A stretch of 64,000 nucleotides of DNA from Diaporthe sp. PMI_573 (taxonomy: Eukaryota; Ascomycota; Sordariomycetes; Diaporthales; Diaporthaceae). Every line of letters starts with the position of its first letter. Position 1 is the stretch's first letter. The stretch covers positions 62,001 through 126,000 of the forward strand of contig JAJTUP010000119.1 in assembly GCA_021399435.1 (NCBI GenBank), read 5' to 3'. Positions 54,424 through 64,000 of the stretch are shown here, one piece after another. Both the position numbers and the translations under genes were made by a program. A model generated the notes under the pieces. That model saw nothing but the letters and a program-made list of their open reading frames with translations. It did not search any database and was not told the DNA's origin.

Positions 54424-55656
54424 ATGACCGACTACGTCAATACGAGGACCCTTAATGCATTCCTAGCGAAACCAGAAGATTGGAACGACTGGAACCACGA
54501 GTTCAAACTCCAGGCCAAAACGCATGGACTCCAATCCCACATCAAAGAAAAGACTTCCCTCATCCCCCGTCCAAAACTACCAGACATTCGTCGAAAGAGA
54601 TACACGAAGAAACCGCATATGCAGCGAAATGCAAGATCGCAAACCATACACGACGAGGAGGAAGATGAGGATATTATTCAAGAAAGAGGAAGCGGCGAAT
54701 GGACGATGACCGACCTTACGGACAACGGAGTTAAGGCATTCAACCTAGACCTTACTTGGTATAAACAACTTGAAACCGCCTATAAGGAAGAAAACCAGGC
54801 CGTTGAAAAACTTACCAAATGGGTACTCCAAACGGTTTCCCCAGCATACAAATCCACATGTTGCGGGGAGGACGACCTACTATGGCAATGGCACCAGAAT
54901 CTGGAAAACAGATGTGCCTTGACCAAGACGGATGAGAAGACAGAAGTCTTAGCATCTTATAAACAAGCCATCAGACCACCCCGAAATATCCGGGAAGCTT
55001 CAGCATGGGTTAATCGGTGGGAAGATGTCATGGCGAGAGGACTCAAACAGGGCCTCTCAACTACCCAAGACCCAGTTGTCTGGGTACCAGATCTGCTTCA
55101 AGCAATCGGAGGAATTCTCCCGGTCTGGACAACAATGTTCCGGCAAACAAGACGTCAAGCGATAGCCGATGGGAGCCTCAAGTTTCGCGAAGTAGGGAAC
55201 GACCTCCGTCAAGAAATCGCAGCACTGGGTGTACAGAAGACTGTACGAGCCACAAAAGGTGCTTTTGCGACGACGTACGATGGTGTAAAAGACCATGGCA
55301 GCGAAAAAGGGGACGCCCACGCTGCAGAGGATCAAATACCACTCCGAAGAGGTGCGACTGGTTCACGTAGAGGCACAGGCGAAAAAAGGAATCTACAGCC
55401 CGTGGAAGATCCAGCTCAAGGATGTCCTGCCTGCAGAATGCCCCACGCCCTCGCGAAATGCTTTTACGTCTTTCCGGACCAAGCTTTTGAAGGCTTCAAG
55501 CCTAGAAGCTACTTGAAAAAGAGAGCTGAAGAAGCACTTGAAAATGATGCTGACCTCCAAGCACAGGTCCGAGCCCTCAAGGGTCCGAGATCGAAATCCA
55601 AGTCCAAAACCCCTCGTCCGACGAAAGAAGAAGCCGTCGAGGAAGTCGATGATTGA
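54424..55656 (+). CDS. gag: Copia Gag, 410 aa
   Basis: ATG 35 bp after the 5' LTR. It starts MTDYVNTRTLNAFLAKPEDW (the DUF4219/UBN2-type start of copia Gag), followed by a helical capsid-like region (VEKLTKWVLQTVSPAYKSTC, ASAWVNRWEDVMARGLKQGL). A zinc knuckle of unusual spacing, CPACRMPHALAKC (C-x2-C-x3-H-x4-C), comes at about 340 and a Lys/Ser-rich tail at the end. It stops at a single TGA followed by CTC (55654-55659), after which the same frame continues as Pol. Gag packages the element RNA in cytoplasmic particles. Confidence 0.9.
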   Translation: MTDYVNTRTLNAFLAKPEDWNDWNHEFKLQAKTHGLQSHIKEKTSLIPRPKLPDIRRKRYTKKPHMQRNARSQTIHDEEEDEDIIQERGSGEWTMTDLTDNGVKAFNLDLTWYKQLETAYKEENQAVEKLTKWVLQTVSPAYKSTCCGEDDLLWQWHQNLENRCALTKTDEKTEVLASYKQAIRPPRNIREASAWVNRWEDVMARGLKQGLSTTQDPVVWVPDLLQAIGGILPVWTTMFRQTRRQAIADGSLKFREVGNDLRQEIAALGVQKTVRATKGAFATTYDGVKDHGSEKGDAHAAEDQIPLRRGATGSRRGTGEKRNLQPVEDPAQGCPACRMPHALAKCFYVFPDQAFEGFKPRSYLKKRAEEALENDADLQAQVRALKGPRSKSKSKTPRPTKEEAVEEVDD

Positions 55657-58600
55657 CTCCCGGGGTACTGTGTTGCCAGTATAGAAGCTAGGGGAGCTTT
55701 TGCCATAAACGCAGAAGAATACCCTCTTCGACACTCGGTGATACTTGACCCAGCGAGTACGATCTCGATCACGAACAACAACGAGCGTCTGTTCAACACG
55801 AGACCAGCCACACACGATGACTACCTGTGGGCCGGAGACAGACAGCTGCCAGTACTCGCATACGGCACAATGCCGGTCCGCACTGGACCGACCGTCCTAC
55901 ACCTCGAAAACGTTGCCCTCTGCCCGCGACTCCTCACAACACTCGTCTCTCTCAGACAACTCCGAAGGAAGGGCATCTTCTGGGATAACGAACATGACCC
56001 AACAACACTGAAACGACGTGACAGGTCGACCCTGTGCAAACTCAGGGATATTCACGGCCAATATGTCATCGAGTACCAACCACACGAAATACAAAGTTCC
56101 TTCAACACATGGAGGAAGAAACACACTACCTACACCAAAAGGAGACCACTCACAGGCGAAGCCATCCTCTGGCACGGCCGTCTTGGTCACCCAGGCCCCA
56201 GCGCGCTTGAACACCTCGTTTCTTCATCTCAGGGGGTGCGCATCCAGGGACCAACAACAGTCGAATGTGAAGCTTGTGCCTTAGCCAAGATCACGAGGCA
56301 AATCCGTCGAGCACCGAGGGAGATCCTCGAACGAGAAGGCGAAAGGATAGCACTTGACTTTCACGACTATGAACCAGGGATCAACAACTATACGTCGCAA
56401 CTATTGCTCACCTGCAGAGCATCAGGACTCATCTGGGATTACTACCTCGAAAGTCGTGATAGCGAAACCCTCCTCACGGTTCTGAAATCATTCCTGGGGA
56501 TGATGAAGACGCAATACAACACCAAGGTCAAGATCATCGAATGTGACGGAGAACTGTTCAGCCGCAGACGAGCCGTCAGAGAATTTCTCGAGTCAAAACA
56601 TATCAAGATCGAGCCCTCAGCACCCAACACACAAGCACAAAACGGAGGAGCCGAGCGCTCAGGGGGTGTGATCAAGGAGAAGATGCGTGCAATGCGAACA
56701 AGCTCAAAACTCCCACACTCTCTTTGGCCCGAAATTGGACGAACAACCGTCTACCTCAACAACCGAACACCAAATTACGGACTGGACTGGAAGACACCCT
56801 ACTACCAATTTCACTCAGCGATTGCCAAACGCTTGGGTATCCCACGACCAGATCCAAGACCAGACCAGGCGCACCTTCGCGTTTTTGGCTGCAAGGCCTA
56901 CGCGATGACCTCAGACGCACAGCTCAAGAAAAGAAGACGTCAGCGTCTCGAGCCACGTGCATGGATTGGTTACCTTGTTGGATACCGATCATCGAACATC
57001 TACCGGATATGGATTCCCTCTACCGGAAAGATTGTCAATACAAGAGACGTGATCTTTAATGAGCACGAAGTGTTTGATGGGAATTGGGAAGGCTTCAAAG
57101 ATGAGCTTCTCACCACAGACATCAATCGTCTCGCGGAGTGGACAAGAAAATACGCCCTCCCAGACAATGACACAATATCGGAACCGGAAGGAGAAGATCT
57201 AATTGAAGAAGACTCCCCGGAAGAAACCTCCGAAGAAACTCAAGGACCTGTTGCCGATAGCATCCAGGAGGCAGACGTAGAGACTGCAGAGGATGATCGC
57301 TCCGAGGCGGACCGAGAAAACGGCCCCTACACAGAAGCCAAATTCACCCTGCTACCTACTCCTCCTCGATCGCCGCCATCAGCCCTGCTCGCACACACAA
57401 TTCAAACCCAGTCTGACGAAGAAATGCCGTCTACTGAAGAAAATCAAAAGACAAGCCCGTGGCAGGCCGCATTCATCGCTGGCACAAAATCTGCCCGGAT
57501 GGCCAAGTCAGAGGGAAAATACCTGACGAAGGCACAAATCGAAAGACGCTTGCGTCAGGGGGTGAAGTTGAAAAGAAACAACCTCCCCGAACCGCCAAGA
57601 TGGCACAATGACCTGGATAATCATCCACTTGGACCAATGTTCAGACAAGCAGAAGCTGACCATCTACAGAGCCATACCGAGATGAGATCATGGACCGAGA
57701 TCCTCAAGAAAGACAGCCGCGCAGCAAGAAAACAAATCCTTGACTGCATGTGGGTGTATGTCTACAAATTCAACAAGCATGGCGTTCTTCAGAAATGCAA
57801 AGCAAGACTCGTGGTCCGCGGAGATCAACAAGCGCGAGGACAAACCCAAGAAACCTACGCAGCCACTCTTGCGGGACGGTCATTCAGAACACTCATCGCC
57901 ATCGCAAATAAGTTTGATCTCGAGCTGATCCAATACGACGTTGTCAATGCGTTCGTGCACGCTCCTATCGATCAAGATATCTTCATGAGAATGCCTCGAG
58001 GATACGAGAAGAAGGGCACAATCTTGATGCTGAACAAAGCACTCTATGGGCTGCGGATTTCACCACTGCTCTGGCAAAAGGAATTCACAAAGACACTTGC
58101 CCAATGTGGATACAAACAAGTCCCACATGAACCCTGCTGCTACACCAAGAACGGCATCCTGGTCTTCTTCTACGTAGACGATATTATCGTTGCGTATAGA
58201 AAGAACCGACAAGATCAAGTCGATGAACTGGCCCACCAGCTCCAAGAGAAGTATAAAATCAGTGGAGGGGACCGGATTCAATGGTTCCTGGGCATGGAGA
58301 TCCTCAGAGATCGTCCAAACAGACGGATCTGGCTGGCTCAGACCGCATACATTGAGAAGATTGCCAAACTGGCTAACAAGAAAAATCTCTCCCACACAGT
58401 CCCCATGACAGCCGAAGAGCTGGTGCCTCGAATCGACGCCGCCACAGAAGCTGAAGTCCAGGCCTACCAACGAAAGATCGGATCGCTCCTATTCGCCGCC
58501 ATTTCCACACGACCAGATATTGCATTTGCCACGTCAAGGCTTGCAAGATTCCTGACAAATCCGAGTCGAAAACACCAAGATGCTGCCGACCGCGTGCTGC

Positions 58601-59202
58601 TGTACCTCGAACGCACCAAACACCTTGCTCTTTGCTTCAAGGACACCGAAGAGTTGGTTGTCGCAAGCGATGCTTCATTCGCAGACAACACCCTCGATCG
58701 GAAAAGTTCCCAGGCATTCGCAATGAAACTGTTTGGAGGCCTGATTGGATGGAGAGCAAACAAGCAAGACACGGTCACTACATCAACAACGGAGGCAGAG
58801 CTTCTAGCTCTTGCTCAAGCAGCAAAAGAAACACTATTTGTGAGCCGGCTCCTCACAGAACTTTCAGTGGACCTGGACAACAAGCGAATCAAGATCGAAT
58901 GTGACAACACACAAACAATCAAACTGGTCAACTCAGAAGTCACAACACTCAAGACCAAATTACGACATGTGGACATACACAATCACTGGCTGCGGCAGGA
59001 AACTCAACGAGGAACAATCCAGGTGGAATACACACCTTCAGCAGAAATGATGGCAGATGGGTTGACAAAGGCATTACCGGCTGGAAAGTGGAAAGGATTC
59101 CTCCACCAGTTGGGCCTAAAAGATGTGAAAACAAGACATGGAGAGACAACCCTACGGGAAGACCCCATAAATAACAGACTAAAAGCAGTTGAAGGGGAGT
59201 AA
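55657..59202 (+). CDS. pol: Copia Pol (protease, integrase, RT, RNase H)
   Basis: The frame is continuous with Gag across one TGA and has no ATG of its own near the start. Domains in order: protease (VILDPASTISITNN, with DPAST in place of the usual DSGAT); integrase zinc finger (LWHGRLGHPG ... CEACALAK) and core (IALDFHDYEP, IIECDGELFS, NGGAERSGG for the D,D,E triad); reverse transcriptase (WVYVYKFNKHGVLQKCKARL, QYDVVNAFVHAPIDQDIFMR, KALYGLRISPLLWQ, FFYVDDIIVAY); and RNase H (VVASDASFADN, TTEAELLAL, KIECDNTQTIKLVN, HVDIHNHWLR). About 1181 residues. No frameshift or stop after 55656. Product of a Gag-Pol fusion, cleaved by its own protease. Confidence 0.93.
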   Translation, partial: LPGYCVASIEARGAFAINAEEYPLRHSVILDPASTISITNNNERLFNTRPATHDDYLWAGDRQLPVLAYGTMPVRTGPTVLHLENVALCPRLLTTLVSLRQLRRKGIFWDNEHDPTTLKRRDRSTLCKLRDIHGQYVIEYQPHEIQSSFNTWRKKHTTYTKRRPLTGEAILWHGRLGHPGPSALEHLVSSSQGVRIQGPTTVECEACALAKITRQIRRAPREILEREGERIALDFHDYEPGINNYTSQLLLTCRASGLIWDYYLESRDSETLLTVLKSFLGMMKTQYNTKVKIIECDGELFSRRRAVREFLESKHIKIEPSAPNTQAQNGGAERSGGVIKEKMRAMRTSSKLPHSLWPEIGRTTVYLNNRTPNYGLDWKTPYYQFHSAIAKRLGIPRPDPRPDQAHLRVFGCKAYAMTSDAQLKKRRRQRLEPRAWIGYLVGYRSSNIYRIWIPSTGKIVNTRDVIFNEHEVFDGNWEGFKDELLTTDINRLAEWTRKYALPDNDTISEPEGEDLIEEDSPEETSEETQGPVADSIQEADVETAEDDRSEADRENGPYTEAKFTLLPTPPRSPPSALLAHTIQTQSDEEMPSTEENQKTSPWQAAFIAGTKSARMAKSEGKYLTKAQIERRLRQGVKLKRNNLPEPPRWHNDLDNHPLGPMFRQAEADHLQSHTEMRSWTEILKKDSRAARKQILDCMWVYVYKFNKHGVLQKCKARLVVRGDQQARGQTQETYAATLAGRSFRTLIAIANKFDLELIQYDVVNAFVHAPIDQDIFMRMPRGYEKKGTILMLNKALYGLRISPLLWQKEFTKTLAQCGYKQVPHEPCCYTKNGILVFFYVDDIIVAYRKNRQDQVDELAHQLQEKYKISGGDRIQWFLGMEILRDRPNRRIWLAQTAYIEKIAKLANKKNLSHTVPMTAEELVPRIDAATEAEVQAYQRKIGSLLFAAISTRPDIAFATSRLARFLTNPSRKHQDAADRVLLYLERTKHLALCFKDTEELVVASDASFADNTLDRKSSQAFAMKLFGGLIGWRANKQDTVTTSTTEAELLALAQAAKETLFVSRLLTELSVDLDNKRIKIECDNTQTIKLVNSEVTTLKTKLRHVDIHNHWLRQETQRGTIQVEYTPSAEMMADGLTKALPAGKWKGFLHQLGLKDVKTRHGETTLREDPINNRLKAVEGE

Positions 59203-59239
59203 AACGCAGACTCCCAGTACCTGCGAGTCTGAGGGGGTG

Positions 59240-59434
59240 TGTCAGATGTGACGGGTGCTTTGGGTTAGGTGCCTGAGGCATCAATGGTTGAATCATGACA
59301 AAACCAGCCCCCTTACGGGTGGGGTCCCACCAAAAGAACCAAGACAAGACATCATCACAATACACCCAGTTACCACCCCATCAATTGGACCATAATTACA
59401 CGTCCCACATACCTAAAAGGGTGATAATCTGACA
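59240..59434 (+). repeat. Copia 3' LTR
   Basis: Identical to the 5' LTR by eye across 195 bp. It ends 102 bp before the P450 start codon and reads towards that gene, so it could supply promoter or insulating sequence. Confidence 0.95.
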
Positions 59435-59536
59435 GATGTATATATGTTGCTGTCGCGGCGCCAGTAGTGGTGCTCTATTTCTTCGCGGGATCTGAGTAAC
59501 GTTCTTTTCGCCACAACTTCATTTGACAAAGTGACA

Positions 59537-61551
59537 ATGTACAATACCATGAGTATCTTGTACTACGGAATAGTGCTGATAACGCTTCGCTTCATTGCTC
59601 CGCAGCTATGGGCTTTGCAGCGTAACTATCGCGCAGCTCGCGCCACAGGCTTGCCCATCGTCGTCTTCCCGTACGACCCCGACAGCGTTAGTCGCCCTTT
59701 TCAAAACCTGCCCTCCATTCAAATCAGAGAAGAAAATATGGTTGAAAATATATGAAAAAGTAAACCACTAACATCTCCAACCAAGCTCCTCCACATCATC
59801 TTCGCAAACCCACTCCGCCCCATCCTGCACGCCATCCTCCCAACCTCGCTCTTCGACATCTTCGAACTCACGACGTTTGGCTGGGAGTTCCGCGACAAGG
59901 CCGCCACCCACGAGCATCTGGGTCTGAACTTCATTATCGTGTCGCCGGGCGTGAACCGGCTCATCTGTGCGGATCCGGCGGTCGGGCAGACGATACTGGC
60001 TCGAAGGAAAGACTTTGTGCATCAGGATGTTTCGTTGCAGGCCATGGGTTTTTTGGGGAAGAATATCATCACGGTGTGTTTGTGATCTGTTACCTTTTGT
60101 GCTTCTGGCTTCACTGACGACCCGTTAGAATAACCACGATGCCTGGTCGCGTCAACGACGCATCGTCGCGCCAGCCCTCAGCGAACGCATCAGCTCCGAC
60201 GTCTGGAAAGTCAGCGCAGAACACGCTTCTTCCCTCGCTAACATCTTACTCTCCTCCGGTCCATCTACGACAGACACGATTCCCGGGTTCCGCGCCATCG
60301 CCATCAACGTCCTCACGCGGATCGCCTACGGGCACAAGAAACCCTTCGCTCTACCGTCTTCCTCATACGACCCAGAGGCGGAGATTTCCTACGTCGATGG
60401 GATTTGCATTGCCGTAGAGTTCCTCGTCGTGGCTGCTTTTCTCCCAGGGCGCCTGCTCAGGCTGCCCATCATGCCGCGATCGGTACAGACGCTGGGTGTC
60501 GCGCTGGAACGACTTCCTGAATTGACGAAGAACATGCTTCGCCGTGAGCGCGAGAGTCCCGTTGATCTCACTGACTCCCCGCAAGACGCGGATTCTGGCC
60601 CAACTCAAGCCCCTGAGACCATTCTAAAGACATTCGTTCGCTTGTCGGATCAGTCGAAAGAACAGGCGGACAGTGGGGATACTACGGCTGGAAAGTCGTT
60701 TCTCACCGAAGAAGAGATTGCGGGGAATCTCTTCATCTTCACCGCTGCTGGGTTTGATACGACTGCGAATACCATGGGTTACGCTGTCACGATTCTCGCT
60801 GCATACCCACAATGGCAAGCTTGGGTTCAGGAAGAGATCGATAGTGTGATGGGGAGTCCCTCAACCGGCGGTGAAGACGAACCGGCGCTGCCGGACTATA
60901 CGACGACGTTTCCGAGGTTGATACGATGTCTGGCTGTCATGGTATGCTCAATTCTTTCTTTCAAATCATACGAAGTCGAGACAAATTTATCGTGACTCAG
61001 CGAGTTGCAAAGCAAGTGTACGCTGACATTCTCTCCTTTAGTTCGAGACTTTACGCCTTTTCCCGCCTGTCATCGCCGTCACACGCACCGCCACAACGAA
61101 CCAGCACTTCCCGTCCGGAAACGCGCCAGAAAAATCATTCGTGCTACAAGGACCTAGTTCCGCTCATGTGAACATCATGGCGCTTCATACTTCTTCATCC
61201 ACCTGGGGCGCCGACGCGTTGGAATTCAACCCTGCGCGGTGGTTGCAAGCTGCAGATGGAAAAGTGGGAGCGGAAGAGTTGGTCACTCCTTCTCTGGGCG
61301 TGTTTATCCCTTGGTCTAGCGGTCCGAGGACTTGTCCTGGTCAGAAGATGTCGCAGGTGGAGTTCGTATCTGTTTTTGCGACTTTGTTTGGGCGGTGTGG
61401 TGTCGAGCCGGTTCCTGGGGGTGGAGAGAGCATGCAGCAAGCGAGGCAGAAATTACTGGACTTGACGCATGATAGCGAGCCGATTTTGACGTTGCAGATA
61501 AACAGGCCGAAGGATGTACACTTAAAGTGGGTAAAGCGAGGTTCTGTGTAG
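59537..61551 (+). CDS. Cytochrome P450 monooxygenase, four exons, 586 aa
   Basis: Exons 59537-59686, 59786-60073, 60129-60941 and 61042-61551, all in phase. Intron 1 has GTTAGT and an ACTAAC branch site, intron 2 GTGTGT..GTTAG, intron 3 GTATGC..TTTAG. The N-terminus has a membrane anchor (SILYYGIVLITLRFIAPQLW). Then VSPGVNRLICADP, the oxygen-binding I-helix AAGFDTTANTM (about 352), the K-helix ExxR as FETLRLFPP (about 419), FNPARWL, and the haem loop FIPWSSGPRTCPGQKM with Cys at about 515. All P450 hallmarks are present and undamaged. It would sit in the ER membrane and need a P450 reductase; the substrate is unknown. No other pathway gene is adjacent. The copia 3' LTR lies 102 bp upstream. 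Confidence 0.95.
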
Positions 61552-61867
61552 TGTGTGAGGTCACATGTGGCGGACGAGCGGTGTCTTGTATGCTGACGAA
61601 TGTTATTGTGAATGCTCGGTCATGTCTAACAAGAGGGATCTAGACAAGTTAGAGGTATTCGCGGTGAATGAGCAAGAGCTATCCATCGTTTGTGGTGTCA
61701 ACATTGAATCTCGTTGGTCGATTGGTACATGGGAACGAAGAACCTCTGAAGGAGCTTGTGGGCGTTGTACATATAATTATGGAGTAATATTGCTTAAGCT
61801 GACGCGACACATCATCTGAGTACCTTATTCACCAAGCTGATGTGTACAGATAGATAATTGATGCGAG

Positions 61868-62650
61868 GTGCGAGATAACCGAGGTGATGGCTGGGAGGCG
61901 CACTGCGCGCGAGCGCGACCATCACCGTATATGAAGCGGTGGTGGTGTGAAGATCTGACGGCGCTGCGGAAGTCGTACACGTACTGGAGGAACCGGGCGC
62001 GCACGATGCGGCGGGAGGGGCGAGAGGACGCAGAGCTTCACAGCACGGCGATGCGGCGAAGAGGCTCTTCTACCGGACCATTCGGCGGCACCGGAAGCAG
62101 CACTGGGAGGAGTTAGACAACGCTGACAACATATGGAAGGCGGCCAAGTATCTGGACAAGAAGGCGACGGCCTCGTTCGCGTGAGTGCCCCCGATCATGA
62201 AGGCGGGAACGGAAGACGAATTTGTCACGGAGAACCAGAACATCGCGGATGAGCTGCTGCGGGCGTTCTTCCCGCCCCCGCCGTCGTGCGAGCCGGAAGA
62301 CGCGCAGAGCGGATACAGCCAGCTGCCGTGGGAGCCGATTGCGAAGGACGAAGTCAAGAATGCGGTGTTCAGAGCGAGCCCTGACAAGGCGCCGGGAAGG
62401 GATGGCCTCCCGGCGCGGGTATGGAGAGAGCTCTGGCCCGTGCTCGGGGACGAAATCACGCAGCTCTTCGCTCGGTCGCTCGAGACGGGAAAGGTGCCGC
62501 GCGAATGGAAGATTGCAAAGATCGTACCGCTGCAGAAGCCAGATAAAGGAGACTACACGATCGCGAACCACTACCGGCCCATCTCGCTCCTTCCGAAGCT
62601 GGGCAAGGCGCTGGAGTCGCTGGTGGCCGAGAGGATTGCATATCTAGTAC
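61868..62650 (+). mobile_element. Tad-like LINE fragment (RT N-terminal part), frameshifted
   Basis: Pieces in different frames: KRWWCEDLTALRKSYTYWRN, then RRHRKQHWEELDNADNIWKA and AKYLDKKATAS (62090-62180), then from 62189 ENQNIADELLRAFFPPPP, ASPDKAPGRDGLPARVWREL, SLETGKVPREWKIAKIVPLQ, KPDKGDYTIANHYRPISLLP and LGKALESLVAERIAYL. This is the fingers region of a fungal Tad-clade reverse transcriptase, cut before the catalytic YADD. At least two frameshifts. The RT fragment at 15.5 kb covers a later part of the same kind of protein. Confidence 0.88.
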
Positions 62651-64000
62651 AGTTGGTATGCGAAAGGTCGGATGTCGCGATCGGCCCCTCTTATTTCGAC
62701 TTCGAGCGAACAATCGGCAGAACCGAAGGCTGGAAGGTCAAATACCTCCTACTTTTTAGAACGCCATCATGGGCCGTCCTGCTGTTGCTCAGGCAAAGAA
62801 CTAATAAGGAGCTAGAGTTTGAAAGGATTGGGGTTGCTGATACTGACACTACGGACATTATATTGCTGGATGAGCCTTGGCTTTCGCACCATTGCCTTTC
62901 AACGTCCATTACCCTGATCTGAGCTTGCCGGTGAACGGGAAAGGAATTAATCTCTTGGGAAGGGCGATGTGAAGAGAGATTAAGGCTCGCAAGTTGCCTC
63001 TCATGCCAGCCCATAGTAATGGTGAATCTAGGCTCCGGCCCATCGGTCTAGAGCTGGTAATCATTTGTCGAACAGGTGACGAAGCGTAGCCACGAGACCG
63101 GCCGTGTAAGACCTCTCAAATCCTAGCTAATATTAAGGAGAGCAGGGCGTGTCGATAGGAAAGCCTCGCCGTGGGGATTAGCGCCTCTTCCATGCGGTGG
63201 ATTCGGGTGACCCTATAGCTCTCTTCCTTGTGACCAATTCCTCGTCCACCGTGCCCGCTGCAGCCCTCGTGTCCTCCAAAGGCAATTTGCCTTTTGTAAT
63301 GGCCTTAGTCGCTTTCATTGCTTTACTCAGTCCTTCCTCTTCTTTCTTTAATTGGACCATTACAGGAATCATTGGGCGAGCGTTCATGGCCGAAACTGCT
63401 GAAGCGATCGGGTAAAGCGTAAAGTTGTGCCTGAATTTACTGATGTCATTTTCAATCTGTACCTGCATGTGCCTAGTTGCCGCACTGAACTAGCGGGGTA
63501 GTGCAAGTACGTAGTACCTCCTGGAATCTTGCACGGCGCCCAGCACAAGGAGAAATTGGTGGGTGGATGGCCCTACCCATCTCTCCATCTCTGCCAACCC
63601 ACGTCGCGGCCGTAAAGCTAACTCCTCCTGTTACTTGGATTCAGCATCCAGGGTCTGAGATCTTAGATTGGAAGTAACTTTATAACCCTTGCGGCCCCGA
63701 CCGCCCCCGCCATCTCCACCCTAAAGATGGTCGAGTCTCGGCAACGGTGTTGTGACGTCAGAGGCTGAAACCAAATTCTCGAAGCTACACTAGAACCGTT
63801 GCTTCGCCTTCACGAGAGCCGCTAGCCACACCCAAATGCCACTGGAGGAACCAGCGGCCTAGGAGGAGGTCTCATCCTCACAGTCGCAGCGTCCAGCCTC
63901 TGGCCCCCAAATTATTTTAAGCGCAGAGCCTTGCAGTCCGTTTCGGCTACAATCGATCCGGAGATATTCTTAGTTTGTTATTTTTAGACTGGCCCCATAA
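62651..64000. other. No confident gene; possible LINE endonuclease scrap
   Basis: 62790-62900 (+) reads RTNKELEFERIGVADTDTTD then IILLDEPWLSHH, weakly like the start of a LINE endonuclease (..DIL.LQEPW). A minus frame at 63468-63178 (96 codons, MQVQIENDISKFRHNF...) is Lys/Glu-rich with no domain. The final 500 bases show nothing. Confidence 0.3.

Larger units (their letters stand above)
54195..59434 (+). mobile_element. Intact Ty1/copia LTR retrotransposon (5.24 kb)
   Basis: Two 195-bp LTRs (54195-54389 and 59240-59434) read identically, start TGTCAG and end TGACA, and are flanked by the 5-bp duplication GATGT (54190-54194 and 59435-59439). gag and pol lie between, undamaged apart from one UGA between them. 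A purine run (GAGGGGG) precedes the 3' LTR as a possible polypurine tract. I could not match the sequence after the 5' LTR (ATTAAGAGTCTC) to a tRNA. Identical LTRs mean a recent insertion. Confidence 0.97.

Noticed and set aside
1..64000. CRISPR array, bacterial operon or rRNA genes
   Set aside because: There is no regularly spaced repeat array, and the introns and gene families are eukaryotic.

Overview
This window looks like a transposon-rich accessory segment of a filamentous ascomycete (Pezizomycotina) genome. The genes carry short introns of about 48-116 nt with GT..AG ends and CTRAY-like branch sites. The families are typically fungal: an Aim6-like phosphodiesterase, a cytochrome P450, an FRE-type reductase, an UmtA/LaeA-like methyltransferase, NACHT/ankyrin pieces and a solo MADS-box protein. 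There are Ty1/copia, Ty3/gypsy, Tad-like LINE, hAT, pogo and Helitron sequences. I cannot name the species.

Layout. 1-5 kb: a nucleoside-phosphorylase-domain relic and an Aim6-like gene. 5-8 kb: a gypsy reverse-transcriptase relic broken by a perfect 229-bp inverted repeat, then an unknown ORF, a hAT relic and a Helitron-like relic in a row. 8-18 kb: a cryptic 72-aa two-exon gene, a degenerate direct-repeat pair, an unrecognised 545-aa two-exon gene, a dead methyltransferase, LINE and ankyrin fragments, and a possible transthyretin-like/Myb-like fusion. 18-32 kb: zinc-finger genes, a broken F-box-like gene, gypsy, hAT, NACHT and pogo relics, a MADS-box gene and sparse AT-rich DNA. 31-37 kb: two cryptic small multi-exon genes and a broken ferric reductase. 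38-39.3 kb: a non-coding element with 21-bp terminal inverted repeats. 39.3-41.65 kb: the 3' third of DNA topoisomerase II. 41.65-44.68 kb: a structurally intact hAT element with an 823-aa transposase. 44.7-48.4 kb: two more hAT fragments fused to the 3' half of an ABCA-type transporter. 48.5-53.5 kb: an alpha/beta-barrel-like gene, a second intact hAT transposase ORF, the 3' end of an unknown gene, and a gypsy relic. 54.2-59.4 kb: an intact Ty1/copia element with identical 195-bp LTRs and a GATGT target duplication. 59.5-61.6 kb: an intact P450 gene whose start codon lies 102 bp from the copia element. 61.9-64 kb: LINE remains and sparse DNA.

The most informative structure is at 39-45 kb. 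The intact hAT element has topoisomerase II coding sequence against one end and a different hAT transposase against the other, with unlike 8-bp flanks. That is the expected scar of recombination between two hAT copies, and it would have cut topoisomerase II in two. The copia element has gag and pol in one reading frame separated by a single UGA, which points to stop-codon readthrough. Few genes here look like a working pathway; the P450 is the only clearly intact metabolic enzyme.
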